A stretch of DNA of 58,640 bases from Bacillota bacterium (GCA_009773495.1 WSXW01000029.1:1-58640); one strand, 5' to 3'. Counted from the first letter of the stretch, positions 43,496 through 53,799 are shown. Translations and numbers: made by a program. The notes: generated by a model not told the origin, from the letters alone.

Positions 43496-44359
43496 GTGCC
43501 TACACAACAAAAATTAGTTATTGCAGCAGGCTACACGGTGCTAATCCTTACGGTTGCCATCTTCGTGTTCCTAGCTCATCAATCTTGGCCATTCTTTGCG
43601 GAGCACGCTGATCTTAGCTTTGTGACAGGAGACCGGTGGTTGCCGGTCTCCTTCCCGCCTTCTTTTCAGATTAAAGGCTTTTTGGTCAGTACCTTGCTCA
43701 TAACTGGGGTAGCTGTATTATTGGGCTGTCCCCTTGGAGTAATTTCGGCAATTAGCTTGGCTGAATTGCTACCTAGGCAGGTCGGCCTAGTGGTGCGATC
43801 ACTCTTTGAAATAACCGCAGGTATTCCTTCGGTTGTTTTTGGTTTCTTAGGCTTACGTATAGTAGCCCCCTATGTAGCTCGAGTCTTTGGCCTGCAGACG
43901 GGGTTAACAGGGTTTAGTGCTGGCGTTGTGCTCAGCGTGATGATCCTGCCGACTCTCGTCAGTCTGGCAGAAGAGGCTCTACGTGCAGTGCCGCGTGAAT
44001 ATGCCCAAGCTTCGTATGCCTTAGGCGCGACACGCTGGCAAACAATTTGGCGTGTAATAGTTCCCTCGGCGCGCGGCGGTATCGCTGCGGCCATTCTCTT
44101 GGCAATAGGACGCGCTATAGGCGAAACTATGACGGTTCTTATGGTGGCAGGAGGCAGGTTAACAACTCCGGGGAGTATTTTTGACCCGATGCGTACACTC
44201 ACAGCACTTATCGCTTCTGAGGTAAAAAACGCGGCTCGCAATAGTGCCCAGTATCATGCACTGTTTGCGGCGGGTTTAGTATTGTTTGTAATCACCTTTG
44301 CAGTCAATGCCCTAGCAGCCGCTGTTATTGTAGGGGGGAAAGGTAGGCGGTCCTCATGA
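43496..44359 (+). CDS. pstC: Phosphate ABC transporter permease PstC
   Basis: One of two membrane channel subunits of the high-affinity phosphate importer. The 287-residue protein shows about six transmembrane segments and the permease-ATPase contact loop with ALGATRWQTIWRVIVPSA. GTG 43496 follows AGGAGGG (43483-43489); the frame from 43463 has no ribosome site. ATGA overlaps with pstA at the end. Confidence 0.93.
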   Translation: MPTQQKLVIAAGYTVLILTVAIFVFLAHQSWPFFAEHADLSFVTGDRWLPVSFPPSFQIKGFLVSTLLITGVAVLLGCPLGVISAISLAELLPRQVGLVVRSLFEITAGIPSVVFGFLGLRIVAPYVARVFGLQTGLTGFSAGVVLSVMILPTLVSLAEEALRAVPREYAQASYALGATRWQTIWRVIVPSARGGIAAAILLAIGRAIGETMTVLMVAGGRLTTPGSIFDPMRTLTALIASEVKNAARNSAQYHALFAAGLVLFVITFAVNALAAAVIVGGKGRRSS

Positions 44360-45195
44360 AAACGTCATATTCGCTACAAGAATATCTTTGCCTAAGCCTC
44401 TTGGCGTTGGCAATTGTGCCTCCTTTGGCTGCTGTAATTTACATCTTCGTACGAGCGGCAGGTGGAATATCGGTGCAGTTTTTGACGACAATGCCCCAGC
44501 AACGAGGCATTTCCGGAGGGATTCTTCCGGCGATCATGGGTACCATTTGGCTAATGGTGGGTACGGCAATGGCGGTGCTTCCCATTGGAGTAGGGGCAGG
44601 TATTTACTTGGCGGAGTTCGCTCCGAATAATAGATTTACCAGGCTATTAGAGATGGCACTCATTAACCTCTCTGGTGTACCGTCTGTAGTGTTTGGCCTC
44701 TTTGGCTATGCGCTATTTGTAGTTATATTAGGCTTTGGCTCTTCGCTGTTGTCGGCATCGCTTACACTGGCTGCCCTGACCTTGCCTCTAGTTGTAACGG
44801 CTACAAGGCAGGCACTCAACGTAGTGCCGCGTTCATTTCGCGATGCGTCTCTCGCCTTAGGGGCAACCAAATGGCAGTCGGTATCTACCGTAATTTTGCC
44901 CTGTGCCAAAGGAGGTATCCTAACAGGTACACTCCTCGGCCTCTCACGGGCGGCTGGCGAAACAGCGCCTATACTAATTACGGGCGTAGCCTTTTACTTG
45001 CCAAGTCTGCCCCGCTCATTTCTTAGTCGCTTTATGGCCCTGCCGTACCATTTATTTATCACTGCTACCCAAGTGCCAGGCATGCCGCAGGAGCGAGTGT
45101 GGGCAACGGCAGGAGTGTTGTTGTTTTTGATTCTTACCATGCAGGTGGGAGCAACTTTTTGGCGTGAGAAAGAGAGGATGCTAAAGAAATGGTAG
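44356..45195 (+). CDS. pstA: Phosphate ABC transporter permease PstA
   Basis: Second permease subunit, 279 residues, about six transmembrane helices and the coupling-loop motif [20 protein letters not shown]. The ATG overlaps the pstC stop (ATGA) and the last seven bases overlap pstB, so the three proteins are made in balance. No defect is seen. Confidence 0.93.
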   Translation: MKTSYSLQEYLCLSLLALAIVPPLAAVIYIFVRAAGGISVQFLTTMPQQRGISGGILPAIMGTIWLMVGTAMAVLPIGVGAGIYLAEFAPNNRFTRLLEMALINLSGVPSVVFGLFGYALFVVILGFGSSLLSASLTLAALTLPLVVTATRQALNVVPRSFRDASLALGATKWQSVSTVILPCAKGGILTGTLLGLSRAAGETAPILITGVAFYLPSLPRSFLSRFMALPYHLFITATQVPGMPQERVWATAGVLLFLILTMQVGATFWREKERMLKKW

Positions 45196-45956
45196 GCAAG
45201 ACAGAGGCGAGAGTAGAGCTCCAAGGAGTGTCTATTTACTACAATAAGCTACAAGTTATCAAGAACGTCAGTCTGACCTTGCCTAGCAAGGAGATAACAG
45301 CAATTATTGGCCCGTCAGGGTCAGGAAAATCTACGCTATTGCGTGCTATAAATCGCATGAACGACCACATCCAAGGCATGCGCATAGAAGGACTGGTTTC
45401 CATGGATGGTCAGAATATTTATGGTGAGAAAGTGGATGTTGTGGCGCTCCGCCGCCGCATCGGTATGGTATTTCAACGCCCTAACCCTTTCCCCAAGAGC
45501 ATTTATGATAACGTGACTTATGGGCCTAAGCTGCATGGCAAAATAAGTAAGACGGAGCTCGACGTTTTAGTAGAAAAGTCCCTGCGCCAAGCGGCGCTAT
45601 GGGATGAGGTAAAAGATCGCCTAAATTCATCTGGCTTAGATCTCTCCGGTGGTCAACAGCAACGCCTCTGCATCGCCCGTTCCTTAGCGGTAGAGCCTCA
45701 AATATTATTGATGGATGAACCTGCCTCAGCGCTGGACCCTGCCGCTACGGCCAAGATCGAGGACCTGATGCTTAAGCTTAAGCAAGACCTGACAGTAGTT
45801 ATTGTCACTCACAACATGCAGCAGGCTGCGCGGGTATCTGATAAAACTGCTTTTCTCCTAAGTGGGGAGCTTGTGGAGTTTGATGTTACCAAAAAACTAT
45901 TTACCGCACCCCGAGATAAGCGGACTGACGACTACATCAGCGGGAAAATGGGTTAA
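45189..45956 (+). CDS. pstB: Phosphate ABC transporter ATP-binding protein PstB
   Basis: The ATPase that drives phosphate uptake, 255 residues. Walker [10 protein letters not shown] (K47), Q loop with [15 protein letters not shown] (the PstB hallmark), ABC signature [16 protein letters not shown], Walker [14 protein letters not shown] and the switch histidine in VTHNMQQA are all present. ATG 45189 lies inside the pstA end. phoU follows 14 bases later. Confidence 0.96.
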   Translation: MVGKTEARVELQGVSIYYNKLQVIKNVSLTLPSKEITAIIGPSGSGKSTLLRAINRMNDHIQGMRIEGLVSMDGQNIYGEKVDVVALRRRIGMVFQRPNPFPKSIYDNVTYGPKLHGKISKTELDVLVEKSLRQAALWDEVKDRLNSSGLDLSGGQQQRLCIARSLAVEPQILLMDEPASALDPAATAKIEDLMLKLKQDLTVVIVTHNMQQAARVSDKTAFLLSGELVEFDVTKKLFTAPRDKRTDDYISGKMG

Positions 45957-45970
45957 AGGAGGATGTATTA

Positions 45971-46633
45971 ATGTTGCGCCAAAGTTTTCAAAAAGAACTA
46001 GCCGAACTTCATGCCAAGCTTTTAGCTATGGGGGGGCGCATCGAACTAATGATGGGGCTAGCCCTAGAAGCCCTGCGCAATGGCAACGAAGCGGCTGCAG
46101 CAGAGGTAGAGCAAATGGAAATTGTCATTGATGAGATGGCCAAGGACGTAGATGCGCAAGCAGTGGAGCTTATTGCTAAACAGCAACCGGTAGGACAAGA
46201 CTTACGCCTCATTATCGGTTGCATGCGCTTAGCAATAGATATGGAGCGCATCGCAGATATTTCTGTTAACATTGTTGAGCAAGCCCGCTTGTTGACCCAC
46301 CCTCTAATTAAGCCCTTGGTAGATATACCTAAGATGATTGACGTTGCAGCTGGTATGGTTCAAGATGCACTCAATGCGCTAGTTAACTCGGATAGTGAGT
46401 TAGCAAAAGATGTTTGGGCTCGCGATGATATAGTCGATGACCTGTGTGAAAGAATAGTGGTGGAGCTCAGAAACATGATGACGGCCAACGGTGAGGTGGT
46501 ACCTAGGGCTCTGCCCCTCTTGATTGTGGCTATCCAGATTGAGCGTATTGCAGACCATGCTACCAATCTGGCTGAGGTGGTAATATATATAGCCACAGGT
46601 GCCCGCTACGATGAGCAGGTTAGAACGAGTTGA
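45971..46633 (+). CDS. phoU: Phosphate signalling protein PhoU
   Basis: PhoU links the Pst transporter to PhoR and shuts off the Pho response when phosphate is plentiful (family knowledge). The 220-residue all-helical protein has the two tandem three-helix bundles with the acidic motifs E-R-I-A-D (DMERIADISVN and QIERIADHATNLAE) that bind metal. AAAGGAGGATG precedes the ATG. It is the last gene of the pst operon and is followed by a terminator. Confidence 0.94.
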   Translation: MLRQSFQKELAELHAKLLAMGGRIELMMGLALEALRNGNEAAAAEVEQMEIVIDEMAKDVDAQAVELIAKQQPVGQDLRLIIGCMRLAIDMERIADISVNIVEQARLLTHPLIKPLVDIPKMIDVAAGMVQDALNALVNSDSELAKDVWARDDIVDDLCERIVVELRNMMTANGEVVPRALPLLIVAIQIERIADHATNLAEVVIYIATGARYDEQVRTS

Positions 46634-46680
46634 CAGCAGCTGTACCCCACCCGCTTAAGGGCAGAGGGGTGAAATATAGC

Positions 46681-46713
46681 AAAGGGGCTGTTGCAGTAAC
46701 AGCCCCTTTTAGC
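46681..46713. terminator. Bidirectional terminator between phoU and the yeiH-like gene
   Basis: AAAGGGGCTGTT (46681-46692) pairs perfectly with AACAGCCCCTTT (46698-46709), with T and A runs on both sides. It serves both the plus-strand pst operon and the converging minus-strand gene. Confidence 0.88.
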
Positions 46714-46774
46714 GTGGTCGTGCTAGGCTATAGACGAGGGCGAAGCGCCTCGGTTTCCTCCTCGAATTCATCAA

Positions 46775-47770
46775 CTACAAGACGCGAATAATCATAATGC
46801 TCACTAGAGAGATGAAAACTGATCCAATTAAGCCGACAGCAAAAGGTTTAAAACCAACTCGCGCAAAAGCCTTAACATCTACCCCCATACCAATGGCTGC
46901 CATAGCAATAGTAAGTACAAAGGCGCTAAGCGAAGTTAATCCTGGAACTTGTGCTGGCGGAATTATCCCTTGCGTGGTTAAGATACTGATGATCAAGAAA
47001 CCCACAACGAAGAGGGGGAAGGCTACCTTGGCGTTGTTCCTACCCTTGCGGCTCTGCCGCAAGCCAATGAAAAGTACCGCAGGTGCTAGCATTGCTACGC
47101 GACCTAACTTAACTAAGACCGCTAAATCAGAAGCCTCTCCCCCGGCTACTGCTGCGGCAGCCACTACATGTGCAACTTCATGTAGCGTACTTCCAACCCA
47201 AGTGCCATAAAAAGCGGGGGATAGAGACATAGCGTTGTAGATATAAGAATAGATGATAGTCCCTAGCGTACCTAACGAAGCAATGACCGCAATGGCAAGA
47301 GCAGTCTCTTCTTCGGTAGCCTCAACTACTGGGGCTGTAGCGGCAACAGCCGCTGCACCGCAAATACCGGTGCCTGCCGCGATCAGTGTTGTTAGACGGG
47401 GGGGTAGCTTAAAGATTCTACCAAGACCTGCAAAGAGGGCGAGTGCCGCAAAAACTACCACTGCATCTAGGAGCAGCACGTAGGGGCCAAGTTGCATCAC
47501 CTTACCAAAGTGTAGTCTGGCTCCCATCAGCATGATGGCACCACGTAAGAGCCAGCGCGAAGAAAAAACAGTGCCTGGCTTTAGTGGCGCAGGCAGTCCA
47601 ATGATAACCCTCAGCAATACGCCAATTAGGATGGCAATAATCATAGGGCCGAGTATCTTCAGCCCCGGTAGTGACGCTAGCTGTCTCGAACCCAAGGCAA
47701 TAACAAATGCGGTTGCGATGCCGGGTAATATGACATGTGGTCGGCTAAGTTGTTTAAATAAGTCCTGCAT
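46775..47770 (-). CDS. YeiH-family putative membrane exporter
   Basis: A 331-residue protein with about ten transmembrane segments, matching the YeiH family (conserved hypothetical 698, often annotated as a sulphate exporter). Family parts visible are LRGAIMLMGARLHFG, AAGTGICGAAAVAATAPV, GTWVGSTLHEVAHVVAAA and a C-terminal IGMGVDVKAFARVG. The start is ATG 47770 because GGTGGAG lies just upstream on the minus strand; GTG 47779 overlaps that site. The true substrate is not certain. It is single and converges with the pst operon. Confidence 0.85.
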   Translation of the reverse strand: MQDLFKQLSRPHVILPGIATAFVIALGSRQLASLPGLKILGPMIIAILIGVLLRVIIGLPAPLKPGTVFSSRWLLRGAIMLMGARLHFGKVMQLGPYVLLLDAVVVFAALALFAGLGRIFKLPPRLTTLIAAGTGICGAAAVAATAPVVEATEEETALAIAVIASLGTLGTIIYSYIYNAMSLSPAFYGTWVGSTLHEVAHVVAAAAVAGGEASDLAVLVKLGRVAMLAPAVLFIGLRQSRKGRNNAKVAFPLFVVGFLIISILTTQGIIPPAQVPGLTSLSAFVLTIAMAAIGMGVDVKAFARVGFKPFAVGLIGSVFISLVSIMIIRVL

Positions 47771-47874
47771 AATCTCCACCCTTACCCCTGTTCATTTACT
47801 AATCCAGTATAGCAAAATACCAGCAGGGTTTTATGTTTTCAATAGCGAAAAATAAAGATTAGGAGGTGACAGGA

Positions 47875-48504
47875 GTGCCCTATATAGTTGGAGTCGCCGG
47901 CGGAACAGGTTCTGGTAAATCGACTCTGGCAGAACGGATGGTCACGAGTTTTGAGGGGCAGGCCTTACTAATACGTCATGACCATTATTACCGCGATCAG
48001 GCGCACCTAAGGCTAGCAGAGCGCGCGAAGACTAATTACGATCATCCCCATGCGTTTGAGGATGACCTTTTGATTACCCATCTTGATTTGTTGCGTCATG
48101 GCGAATCGGTTTGGGGTCCCCTGTATGACTTTGCGACTCACACTCGCCAGTCTGCTCAGCAGCTGCTTGAACCTCGGGAATTGATCGTGGTTGAGGGGAT
48201 ACTGACTTTACACAGCCCGGAATTGCGCCGGAGTTACGACCTTAAGGTTTTTGTAGATACAGATGCAGATATCCGTATTTTGCGGCGGTTAACGAGAGAT
48301 ATGGCTGAGCGCGGGAGGTCCATGGAATCAGTTGTGGAGCAATACCTTGGAACTGTAAAACCAATGCACGAGCAGTTTGTGGAGCCTAGCAAACGGTATG
48401 CTGATGTCATAATACCCGAAGGCGGTTTAAATAATGCTGCCCTAGCTTTGATCGTCGCACGCCTAAGGCATGCGCTACAGGCCAGTGTAACTAGTCAAGA
48501 GTAG
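47875..48504 (+). CDS. udk: Uridine kinase
   Basis: Phosphorylates uridine and cytidine in pyrimidine salvage. The 209-residue protein has the P-loop GVAGGTGSGKST (K15), HDHYYRDQAHL, the nucleoside-binding NYDHPHAFEDDLL and EGILTLHSPELR, and RRLTRDMAERGRS. GTG 47875 is preferred because AGGAGGTG (47861-47868) is six bases upstream and the length fits the family; GTG 47866 is inside that site. tdk follows 64 bases later, so two salvage kinases are adjacent. Confidence 0.93.
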   Translation: MPYIVGVAGGTGSGKSTLAERMVTSFEGQALLIRHDHYYRDQAHLRLAERAKTNYDHPHAFEDDLLITHLDLLRHGESVWGPLYDFATHTRQSAQQLLEPRELIVVEGILTLHSPELRRSYDLKVFVDTDADIRILRRLTRDMAERGRSMESVVEQYLGTVKPMHEQFVEPSKRYADVIIPEGGLNNAALALIVARLRHALQASVTSQE

Positions 48505-48568
48505 ATAACACCGATAAATACAGACCTGCAATGCACCATAGCAGGCCGTAATTGTGGAGGCAAGATCG

Positions 48569-49132
48569 ATGGCAGGATATTTAGAAGTTATTTGTGGGGG
48601 CATGTACAGCGGAAAATCTAGTGAGCTTATTCGGCGGATTACCAGAGCAAAGTATGCCCGCAGGCAAGTGCAACTCTTTAAGCCGGCACTAGATGGAAGG
48701 TATCATGCCACAAAAATAGTGGCGCATGATAGTCGCAACTACGAAGCGCACGCCGTTGCGCATGTAGAGGAAATCTTAAAAGAAGTATTGCCCGATACGG
48801 ACATAGTAGCTATAGACGAAATACAATTTTTTGCCCCTGACGCTACGATTGCAGTTGTATCTGAGCTATTGGCACAAGGCAGGAAAGTAATTGTGGCGGG
48901 CCTAGACATGGATTTCGCAGGCCGCCCGTTTGGAGCAATCCCTTACCTCTTAGCTACCGCAGACGAGATTGATAAGATTCGAGCTATATGCATTAAATGT
49001 GGCAAGAAAGCATATGTGAGCCAGCGGCTTGTGGATGGCTGCCCGGCATCGATAGATGACCCTCAGATTAAGGTGGGTGGCATTGAGTCCTATGAGGCCC
49101 GATGTCGTGAGTGCTGGGAGCTTAAAAAGTGA
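48569..49132 (+). CDS. tdk: Thymidine kinase (type II)
   Basis: Phosphorylates thymidine with ATP. The 187-residue protein has the P-loop CGGMYSGKSSEL (K16), Walker B/catalytic DEIQFF, the lasso region with AGLDMDFAGRPFG, and four zinc cysteines (CIKCGK and CRECW). ATG 48569 is eight bases after GGAGG. The last four bases overlap an in-frame GTG of the next frame, but the next gene probably starts later. Confidence 0.95.
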   Translation: MAGYLEVICGGMYSGKSSELIRRITRAKYARRQVQLFKPALDGRYHATKIVAHDSRNYEAHAVAHVEEILKEVLPDTDIVAIDEIQFFAPDATIAVVSELLAQGRKVIVAGLDMDFAGRPFGAIPYLLATADEIDKIRAICIKCGKKAYVSQRLVDGCPASIDDPQIKVGGIESYEARCRECWELKK

Positions 49133-49173
49133 GCCTGAAATTAAACATCGAGCAAAAGAAGGAGGCGGAAGCG

Positions 49174-50475
49174 ATGGACATAAACGAACTAAAAACAAAA
49201 GTATGTGCGGCAATAGACCTGCGCAGGGGTGAGATAATAGCCATTGGGGACTACTTATTCAAGAACCCAGAGCTTGGGTACAAGGAAGTGCTAGCAGCGC
49301 GCTTAGTGGCAGACAAGTTTAGGGAACTCGGTCTCTCCCCCCGCGAGGAAATAGCGGTTACAGGTGTGGTAGCAGAGGTAAAGGGTAAGAGCAGCAAAGT
49401 ACGCTTGAGTATCATGGGTGAGCTAGATGCAGTGGTTTGCCCCGAGCATCCCCATGCCGATAAGAATACGGGAGCAGCCCATTCATGTGGTCATAACGCC
49501 CAGATAGCAGGAATGCTCGGTGCGGCCATGGGACTAATACATTCAGGGGCAATAGAGCATTTAGACGGAGACATTGTACTGATGGGCGTGCCTGCTGAAG
49601 AGTATGTAGAAATAGAGTATCGTCAGAAATTGCGTGAAGAAGGCAAGATCTCTTTTCTCGGTGGTAAGCAGGAGTTTCTGGTCTTAGGTGAACTTGACGG
49701 AATAGATTTATGTATGATGTTTCATACCAGTACCGGTCAAGAGCAGAAAATTGCCGTGGGTGGTAGCAGTAATGGGTTTGTGGGCAAATTGATCAAGTAT
49801 AAAGGTAAAGAAGCTCACGCGGGTGGAGCCCCTCATGCAGGGGTTAATGCCCTCAATGCAGCGATGTTGGGAATGATGGGCATACATGCGCAGCGCGAGA
49901 CTTTCCGCGACGAAGACCACATTCGGGTGCACCCCATTATAACCAAGGGCGGTGATTTAGTTAACATTATTCCAGCCGATGTCCGCATGGAGACATATGT
50001 ACGGGGTGCAAAAATTGAGCCGATTATGGATGCCAGCAAAAAAGTGGACCGCGCCTTGCAGGCGGGAGCGATGGCTATGGGTGCTGACGTGGAGATAATT
50101 CAGTTGCCAGGCTATTTGCCACGAATTAATGAGGACATTATGAGTGGTCTCTTCCGGGAAAATGCAGTGGAGCTCCTCGGAGCTCAGTATGTAGGCGATA
50201 GCGGTCACGGTTCTGGTTCCAGTGACATTGGTGACGTAAGTCATATCATGCCAACTGTTCATCCATATGTTGGGGGGGCTACCGGACGGGGCCACGCGCA
50301 AGATTTTATGATAACTGATCAGGAGTTGGCCTATATAGTGCCGGCTAAGGCGATGGCCATGACTGCAGTCGACCTGCTTTTTGATGGCGCTGCTAACGCT
50401 CTTAAGGCCAAGGAGAACTTTTCCGCTCCCTATACCAGGGACAGTTATCTCAAGATGTGGAAGGAGCTTATTTAA
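49174..50475 (+). CDS. M20-family amidohydrolase/peptidase
   Basis: A zinc-dependent hydrolase of the M20 family, 433 residues, related to amino-acid N-acyl hydrolases and aminobenzoyl-glutamate hydrolases. The motifs GELDAV and AHSCGHNAQIAGMLGA (metal ligands), VPAEEY (catalytic glutamate) and KEAHAGGAPHAGVNALNA (dimer domain) are present. A final conserved histidine lies in GRGHAQDF. ATG 49174 is preceded by AAGGAGGCGG; the frame from 49129 adds 15 residues without a ribosome site. The substrate is unknown. Confidence 0.85.
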   Translation: MDINELKTKVCAAIDLRRGEIIAIGDYLFKNPELGYKEVLAARLVADKFRELGLSPREEIAVTGVVAEVKGKSSKVRLSIMGELDAVVCPEHPHADKNTGAAHSCGHNAQIAGMLGAAMGLIHSGAIEHLDGDIVLMGVPAEEYVEIEYRQKLREEGKISFLGGKQEFLVLGELDGIDLCMMFHTSTGQEQKIAVGGSSNGFVGKLIKYKGKEAHAGGAPHAGVNALNAAMLGMMGIHAQRETFRDEDHIRVHPIITKGGDLVNIIPADVRMETYVRGAKIEPIMDASKKVDRALQAGAMAMGADVEIIQLPGYLPRINEDIMSGLFRENAVELLGAQYVGDSGHGSGSSDIGDVSHIMPTVHPYVGGATGRGHAQDFMITDQELAYIVPAKAMAMTAVDLLFDGAANALKAKENFSAPYTRDSYLKMWKELI

Positions 50476-50554
50476 TAAGGATAGAATAAGGGCTTTAGGC
50501 AACACTTTTAGGCAGAGGCTTCGTCAGGATATCTTGTATGCAAGGAGGGGTATT

Positions 50555-51403
50555 ATGTTAGTGAAGATTGTTGTAGATAGCGCTTTAAATATTCCGGAGG
50601 CCCTACTGCACGAGCTAGGGATTACCGTTATTCCAGTATGTGTGGCTATTGATAATCGGACTTATCGGGAGGGGATGGATGTAAGCAGGAGTGAATTAGT
50701 TCAATTGATTGCCAGTGCCAAAAAAACATCAACATCACAACCTGCGCCCGGGGAATTTCTTGCTGTATACGACCAGCTCCAAGGTGATATAATTTCTATC
50801 CATGTAACTGCCAAAGCCAGTGGCACTTGCCAGACGGCTCAAATTGCTGCTGATATGTCTAAGCTAGCTACTGTCAGGGTACTAGACAGTGCTAGTGCCT
50901 CTTTTGGGGGTGGGTGGTTAGCTATAGCCGCGGCACTGGCGTCCAAACGCGGGTTGTCGCTAGGCGAGATAGAAGCACTAGTAGAAGAGGCCAAGGGGGA
51001 GAGTGCCATGTTTTTGTCTGTCCCCACCCTTAAGTATTTGGAAAAGAGCGGTCGAGTAAATTTTGCCAAAGCAGTCATCGCCTCGCTCTTATCCGTGAAG
51101 CCGGTGATGCACTTTAATGAAGGCATAGTAGAAGTTATCTCGAGGGCTCGTAGCATGCAAGGTGCAGTTAAAGAAATGGTCAACCTCTTGGTTGAGAGAT
51201 ACGGGCATGAGCCGTTAGCCGTAGCAGTCATGCACGCCGAGGACGTGGAACTGGGGCTGCAATTACAGGAAGCCTTACGCCAAACTCTGAACGTGGGCTA
51301 TGAAGTCTTGACTGATCTAGCGGCTTCATTAGTGGTACACGGAGGCCCTGGTTCTATAGCAGTAGCAGTTTTGCCACTCCGTTTTCTAAAAGGATTAGCT
51401 TAG
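50555..51403 (+). CDS. DegV-family fatty-acid-binding protein
   Basis: DegV (FakB-like) proteins bind a fatty acid and present it to the kinase FakA. The 282-residue protein shows VDSALNIP at the start, EGMDVSRSEL, the conserved TSQPAPGEF loop, HVTAKASGTCQTA and VLDSASASFG. Near the C-terminus HGGPGSIAVAV stands where the family usually has H-x-GPG. The ATG follows AAGGAGGGG (50542-50550). The stop codon overlaps the terminator stem. Confidence 0.9.
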   Translation: MLVKIVVDSALNIPEALLHELGITVIPVCVAIDNRTYREGMDVSRSELVQLIASAKKTSTSQPAPGEFLAVYDQLQGDIISIHVTAKASGTCQTAQIAADMSKLATVRVLDSASASFGGGWLAIAAALASKRGLSLGEIEALVEEAKGESAMFLSVPTLKYLEKSGRVNFAKAVIASLLSVKPVMHFNEGIVEVISRARSMQGAVKEMVNLLVERYGHEPLAVAVMHAEDVELGLQLQEALRQTLNVGYEVLTDLAASLVVHGGPGSIAVAVLPLRFLKGLA

Positions 51404-51425
51404 CCGCGCAAGCGGCTTTTTCTTT
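51402..51425 (+). terminator. Terminator after the degV gene
   Basis: AGCCGC (51402-51407) and GCGGCT (51412-51417) form a stem with a GCAA tetraloop, followed by TTTTTCTTTT. The stop TAG is part of the structure. Confidence 0.85.
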
Positions 51426-51476
51426 TGCTAAACTTTCCAGCATCATGCTACAATAAGGGGCATAGAGGTGAGAGTA

Positions 51477-52301
51477 ATGGTAGACCAAATTAAAATCGCT
51501 CTGGGCAAAGCCCATGGCACCCTTCGTAATAACCTAGTGGTTCTGTGGTTCCCTGCTCTGTTTAATACTGCAGCAGCGGTATTCATAATGTTGGCTGTAG
51601 TACTTGTTCTGTTGCCAGTTGTGCCCGAGTTATTGACATCCCCCGACATTGTCAGCTTGAGCCCGGAGCTCCTGAGCGCGGCTTCCGGACGCCTCTTATT
51701 ACTTTTGGGGCTATGTATCCCTGTGCTAGCAGTGGCCAACGCCGGTGCTATTTTTATGCAGGCGCGAGCTGCGAAAGGCGAGCAAGTAGATACCGCGCAT
51801 TTCTTCCTTGGTGTCAGGACCATTGGGGTGCGGATCTTAGTAGGAAGCCTTGTTGTGTGGGGGTGCTATGCGCTCATTTTTGTTCTCAGCATGCTTGTAT
51901 TCGCTCAAGGTATAACCAAAATACTGCTTGAGTATGGAGTGGATAGCATCCCTTCACCCGAAGTAATGTCTGAACTCTTGTTGCGCTCCAGGCCTCTTTC
52001 AATTGTGGGGGCGCTGCTACTATCCTTAATTAGCCTAATTTTTAGTATGTGGGCACGCGTGGTGGCTATCCGTGAATTAGGCCTCAGGCAGGCTTTTGCT
52101 TGCAGTGTGAAGTTTGTGCAACGTAATTTTTTTGTGGTCACAGCGGTATTATTACTGACTTGGCTACTAACTACCTCCACTCAGCCACTGGTAGAGAGAC
52201 TACCCCTAGGGGGTTTAATGGTTGTTGTTTTTTTCTATATCGTGCGCGTTTACATGAGCATTATCTTGATGCATTTCTATATTGATAAAACGGGTAAGTA
52301 A
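51477..52301 (+). CDS. Hypothetical six-helix membrane protein (274 aa)
   Basis: Unknown family; it resembles the DUF975/YciC-like membrane proteins in style but I cannot confirm that. About six transmembrane segments: residues 22-51, 68-90, 112-135, 175-200, 215-232 and 240-262. Short charged loops lie between, and the soluble N-terminus is MVDQIKIALGKAHGTLRNN. ATG 51477 is six bases after AGAGGTGA; GTG 51468 is in that site. It is single, with the SAM riboswitch of metK downstream. Confidence 0.65.
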   Translation: MVDQIKIALGKAHGTLRNNLVVLWFPALFNTAAAVFIMLAVVLVLLPVVPELLTSPDIVSLSPELLSAASGRLLLLLGLCIPVLAVANAGAIFMQARAAKGEQVDTAHFFLGVRTIGVRILVGSLVVWGCYALIFVLSMLVFAQGITKILLEYGVDSIPSPEVMSELLLRSRPLSIVGALLLSLISLIFSMWARVVAIRELGLRQAFACSVKFVQRNFFVVTAVLLLTWLLTTSTQPLVERLPLGGLMVVVFFYIVRVYMSIILMHFYIDKTGK

Positions 52302-52388
52302 TCTGATGGCTGCAATAGTACGCTTATTTGTGGATGGAATTTCTGCGAGTATTGACTCTAGGTAGGGGATAATCTACTATAGTATTGA

Positions 52389-52487
52389 CTCATCAAGAGT
52401 GGCTGAGGGACAGGCCCTATGAAGCCCGGCAACCGGCGTGTTAACGCTATGGTGCTAATTCCTGCAGAGAAATCTCTGGAAGATGAG
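52389..52487 (+). promoter_or_regulatory. SAM-I (S-box) riboswitch controlling metK
   Basis: The aptamer has the S-box core: P1 arms CTCATC (52389-52394) and GATGAG (52482-52487), the AAGAGTGGCTGAGGGA segment, GGCCCTATGAAGCCCGGCAACC, and the GGTGCTAATTCC strand. Downstream, GAGAGGCG and CGCTTCCTC (about 52486-52518) can form the expression-platform hairpin before TTCTTTT. High S-adenosylmethionine should stop metK transcription (family knowledge). Confidence 0.95.
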
Positions 52488-52559
52488 AGGCGTGGCTTTA
52501 TCTTAGTCGCTTCCTCTTCTTTTGGAGGAGGTGATTTTTTGTTGGGGAGGTAAAATACT

Positions 52560-53750
52560 GTGATAAATCAAAGGTATTTCTTTACATCTGAATCTGTCAC
52601 GGAAGGGCATCCGGATAAAATAGCGGATCAGGTATCAGATGCCATACTTGACGCAATTCTCACTCAGGATCCTCTGGCTCGTGTTGCCTGTGAGACGGCT
52701 GTAACCACAGGGCTTGTTCTAGTCATGGGTGAGATAACTACCACGTGCTATGTAGATATACCAAAAGTAGTGCGTCAAACCATTAGGGACATTGGCTATA
52801 CTCGCGCCAAGTACGGATTTGATGCCGAAACCTGTGCAGTAATCACATCTATCAATGAGCAATCGCCTGACATCGCCCAAGGGGTTAACACTGCGCTAGA
52901 ACAGCGTGAAGGGAATGAGCAGGACGAGGCCTCACGCATTGGCGCGGGTGATCAAGGTATGATGTTTGGTTTTGCTTGCACTGAAACAGCCGATTACATG
53001 CCCCTTCCCATAAGCTTGTCCCACGCATTGGCGCGCCGTCTAGCGGAGGTGCGCAAAAAGCGCATTATACCCTACCTTAGGCCAGATGGAAAAACTCAAG
53101 TGACAGTAGAGTATGAAGGCTTTACGCCGGTTAGGGTAGATACGGTTGTTCTGTCTGCGCAACATAAGTCTGAAGTGAGTCTAAGTACGATTCGTGACGA
53201 CGTCATAGCCAAAGTCATCAACCATTGCATTCCAGCCCACTTAATGGACGAGCATACCAAGATACTAATTAATCCTACAGGTAGGTTCGTAGTGGGAGGC
53301 CCCCAGGGCGATACCGGACTCACAGGGCGGAAAATAATCGTAGATACTTACGGCGGCGCTGCCCGCCATGGCGGCGGCGCCTTTTCGGGCAAGGACTCCA
53401 CCAAGGTTGACCGCTCTGCTGCCTATGCTGCTCGCCACGTGGCCAAGAATATTGTGGCTGCTGGTCTGGCCGAGCGGTGTGAAATTCAGCTGGCATATGC
53501 TATTGGTGTAGCCCGCCCAGTGTCCATCATGGTTGATGCTTTTGGTACGGGCCAACTACCCCATGAGCGTCTGGCTGAGATTGTCACTAAGCATTTTGAC
53601 CTTAGGCCTGCCGCAATTCTGAGGGACTTGGGATTGCGCGCTCCAATGTATAAACAGGTTGCGGCTTACGGGCATTTTGGTCGCCCAGACCTAGATTTGC
53701 CTTGGGAACGTTTAGATAAAGTAGAAGCTTTAAAACAATACTTAGATTAA
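52560..53750 (+). CDS. metK: S-adenosylmethionine synthetase
   Basis: Makes S-adenosylmethionine from methionine and ATP. The 396-residue protein has [27 protein letters not shown], and the P-loop-like [22 protein letters not shown] 52560 with GGGGAGG (52544-52550) starts the canonical N-terminus. Full-length, with all motifs intact. The S-box riboswitch upstream provides feedback. Confidence 0.97.
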   Translation: MINQRYFFTSESVTEGHPDKIADQVSDAILDAILTQDPLARVACETAVTTGLVLVMGEITTTCYVDIPKVVRQTIRDIGYTRAKYGFDAETCAVITSINEQSPDIAQGVNTALEQREGNEQDEASRIGAGDQGMMFGFACTETADYMPLPISLSHALARRLAEVRKKRIIPYLRPDGKTQVTVEYEGFTPVRVDTVVLSAQHKSEVSLSTIRDDVIAKVINHCIPAHLMDEHTKILINPTGRFVVGGPQGDTGLTGRKIIVDTYGGAARHGGGAFSGKDSTKVDRSAAYAARHVAKNIVAAGLAERCEIQLAYAIGVARPVSIMVDAFGTGQLPHERLAEIVTKHFDLRPAAILRDLGLRAPMYKQVAAYGHFGRPDLDLPWERLDKVEALKQYLD

Positions 53751-53799
53751 CCAAGGCCTCCCTCCGTGCATAAAATGTTGCAAGGAGGTGGAACGTCTT

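Noticed and set aside
46797-47855. Plus-strand frames opposite the yeiH-like gene
   Set aside because: They are shadows of a well-supported multi-spanning membrane protein on the minus strand.
50381-50554. Longer N-terminus for the DegV-family protein
   Set aside because: The extension overlaps the M20 gene, has no ribosome site, and ATG 50555 follows a strong AAGGAGGGG and gives the canonical start.
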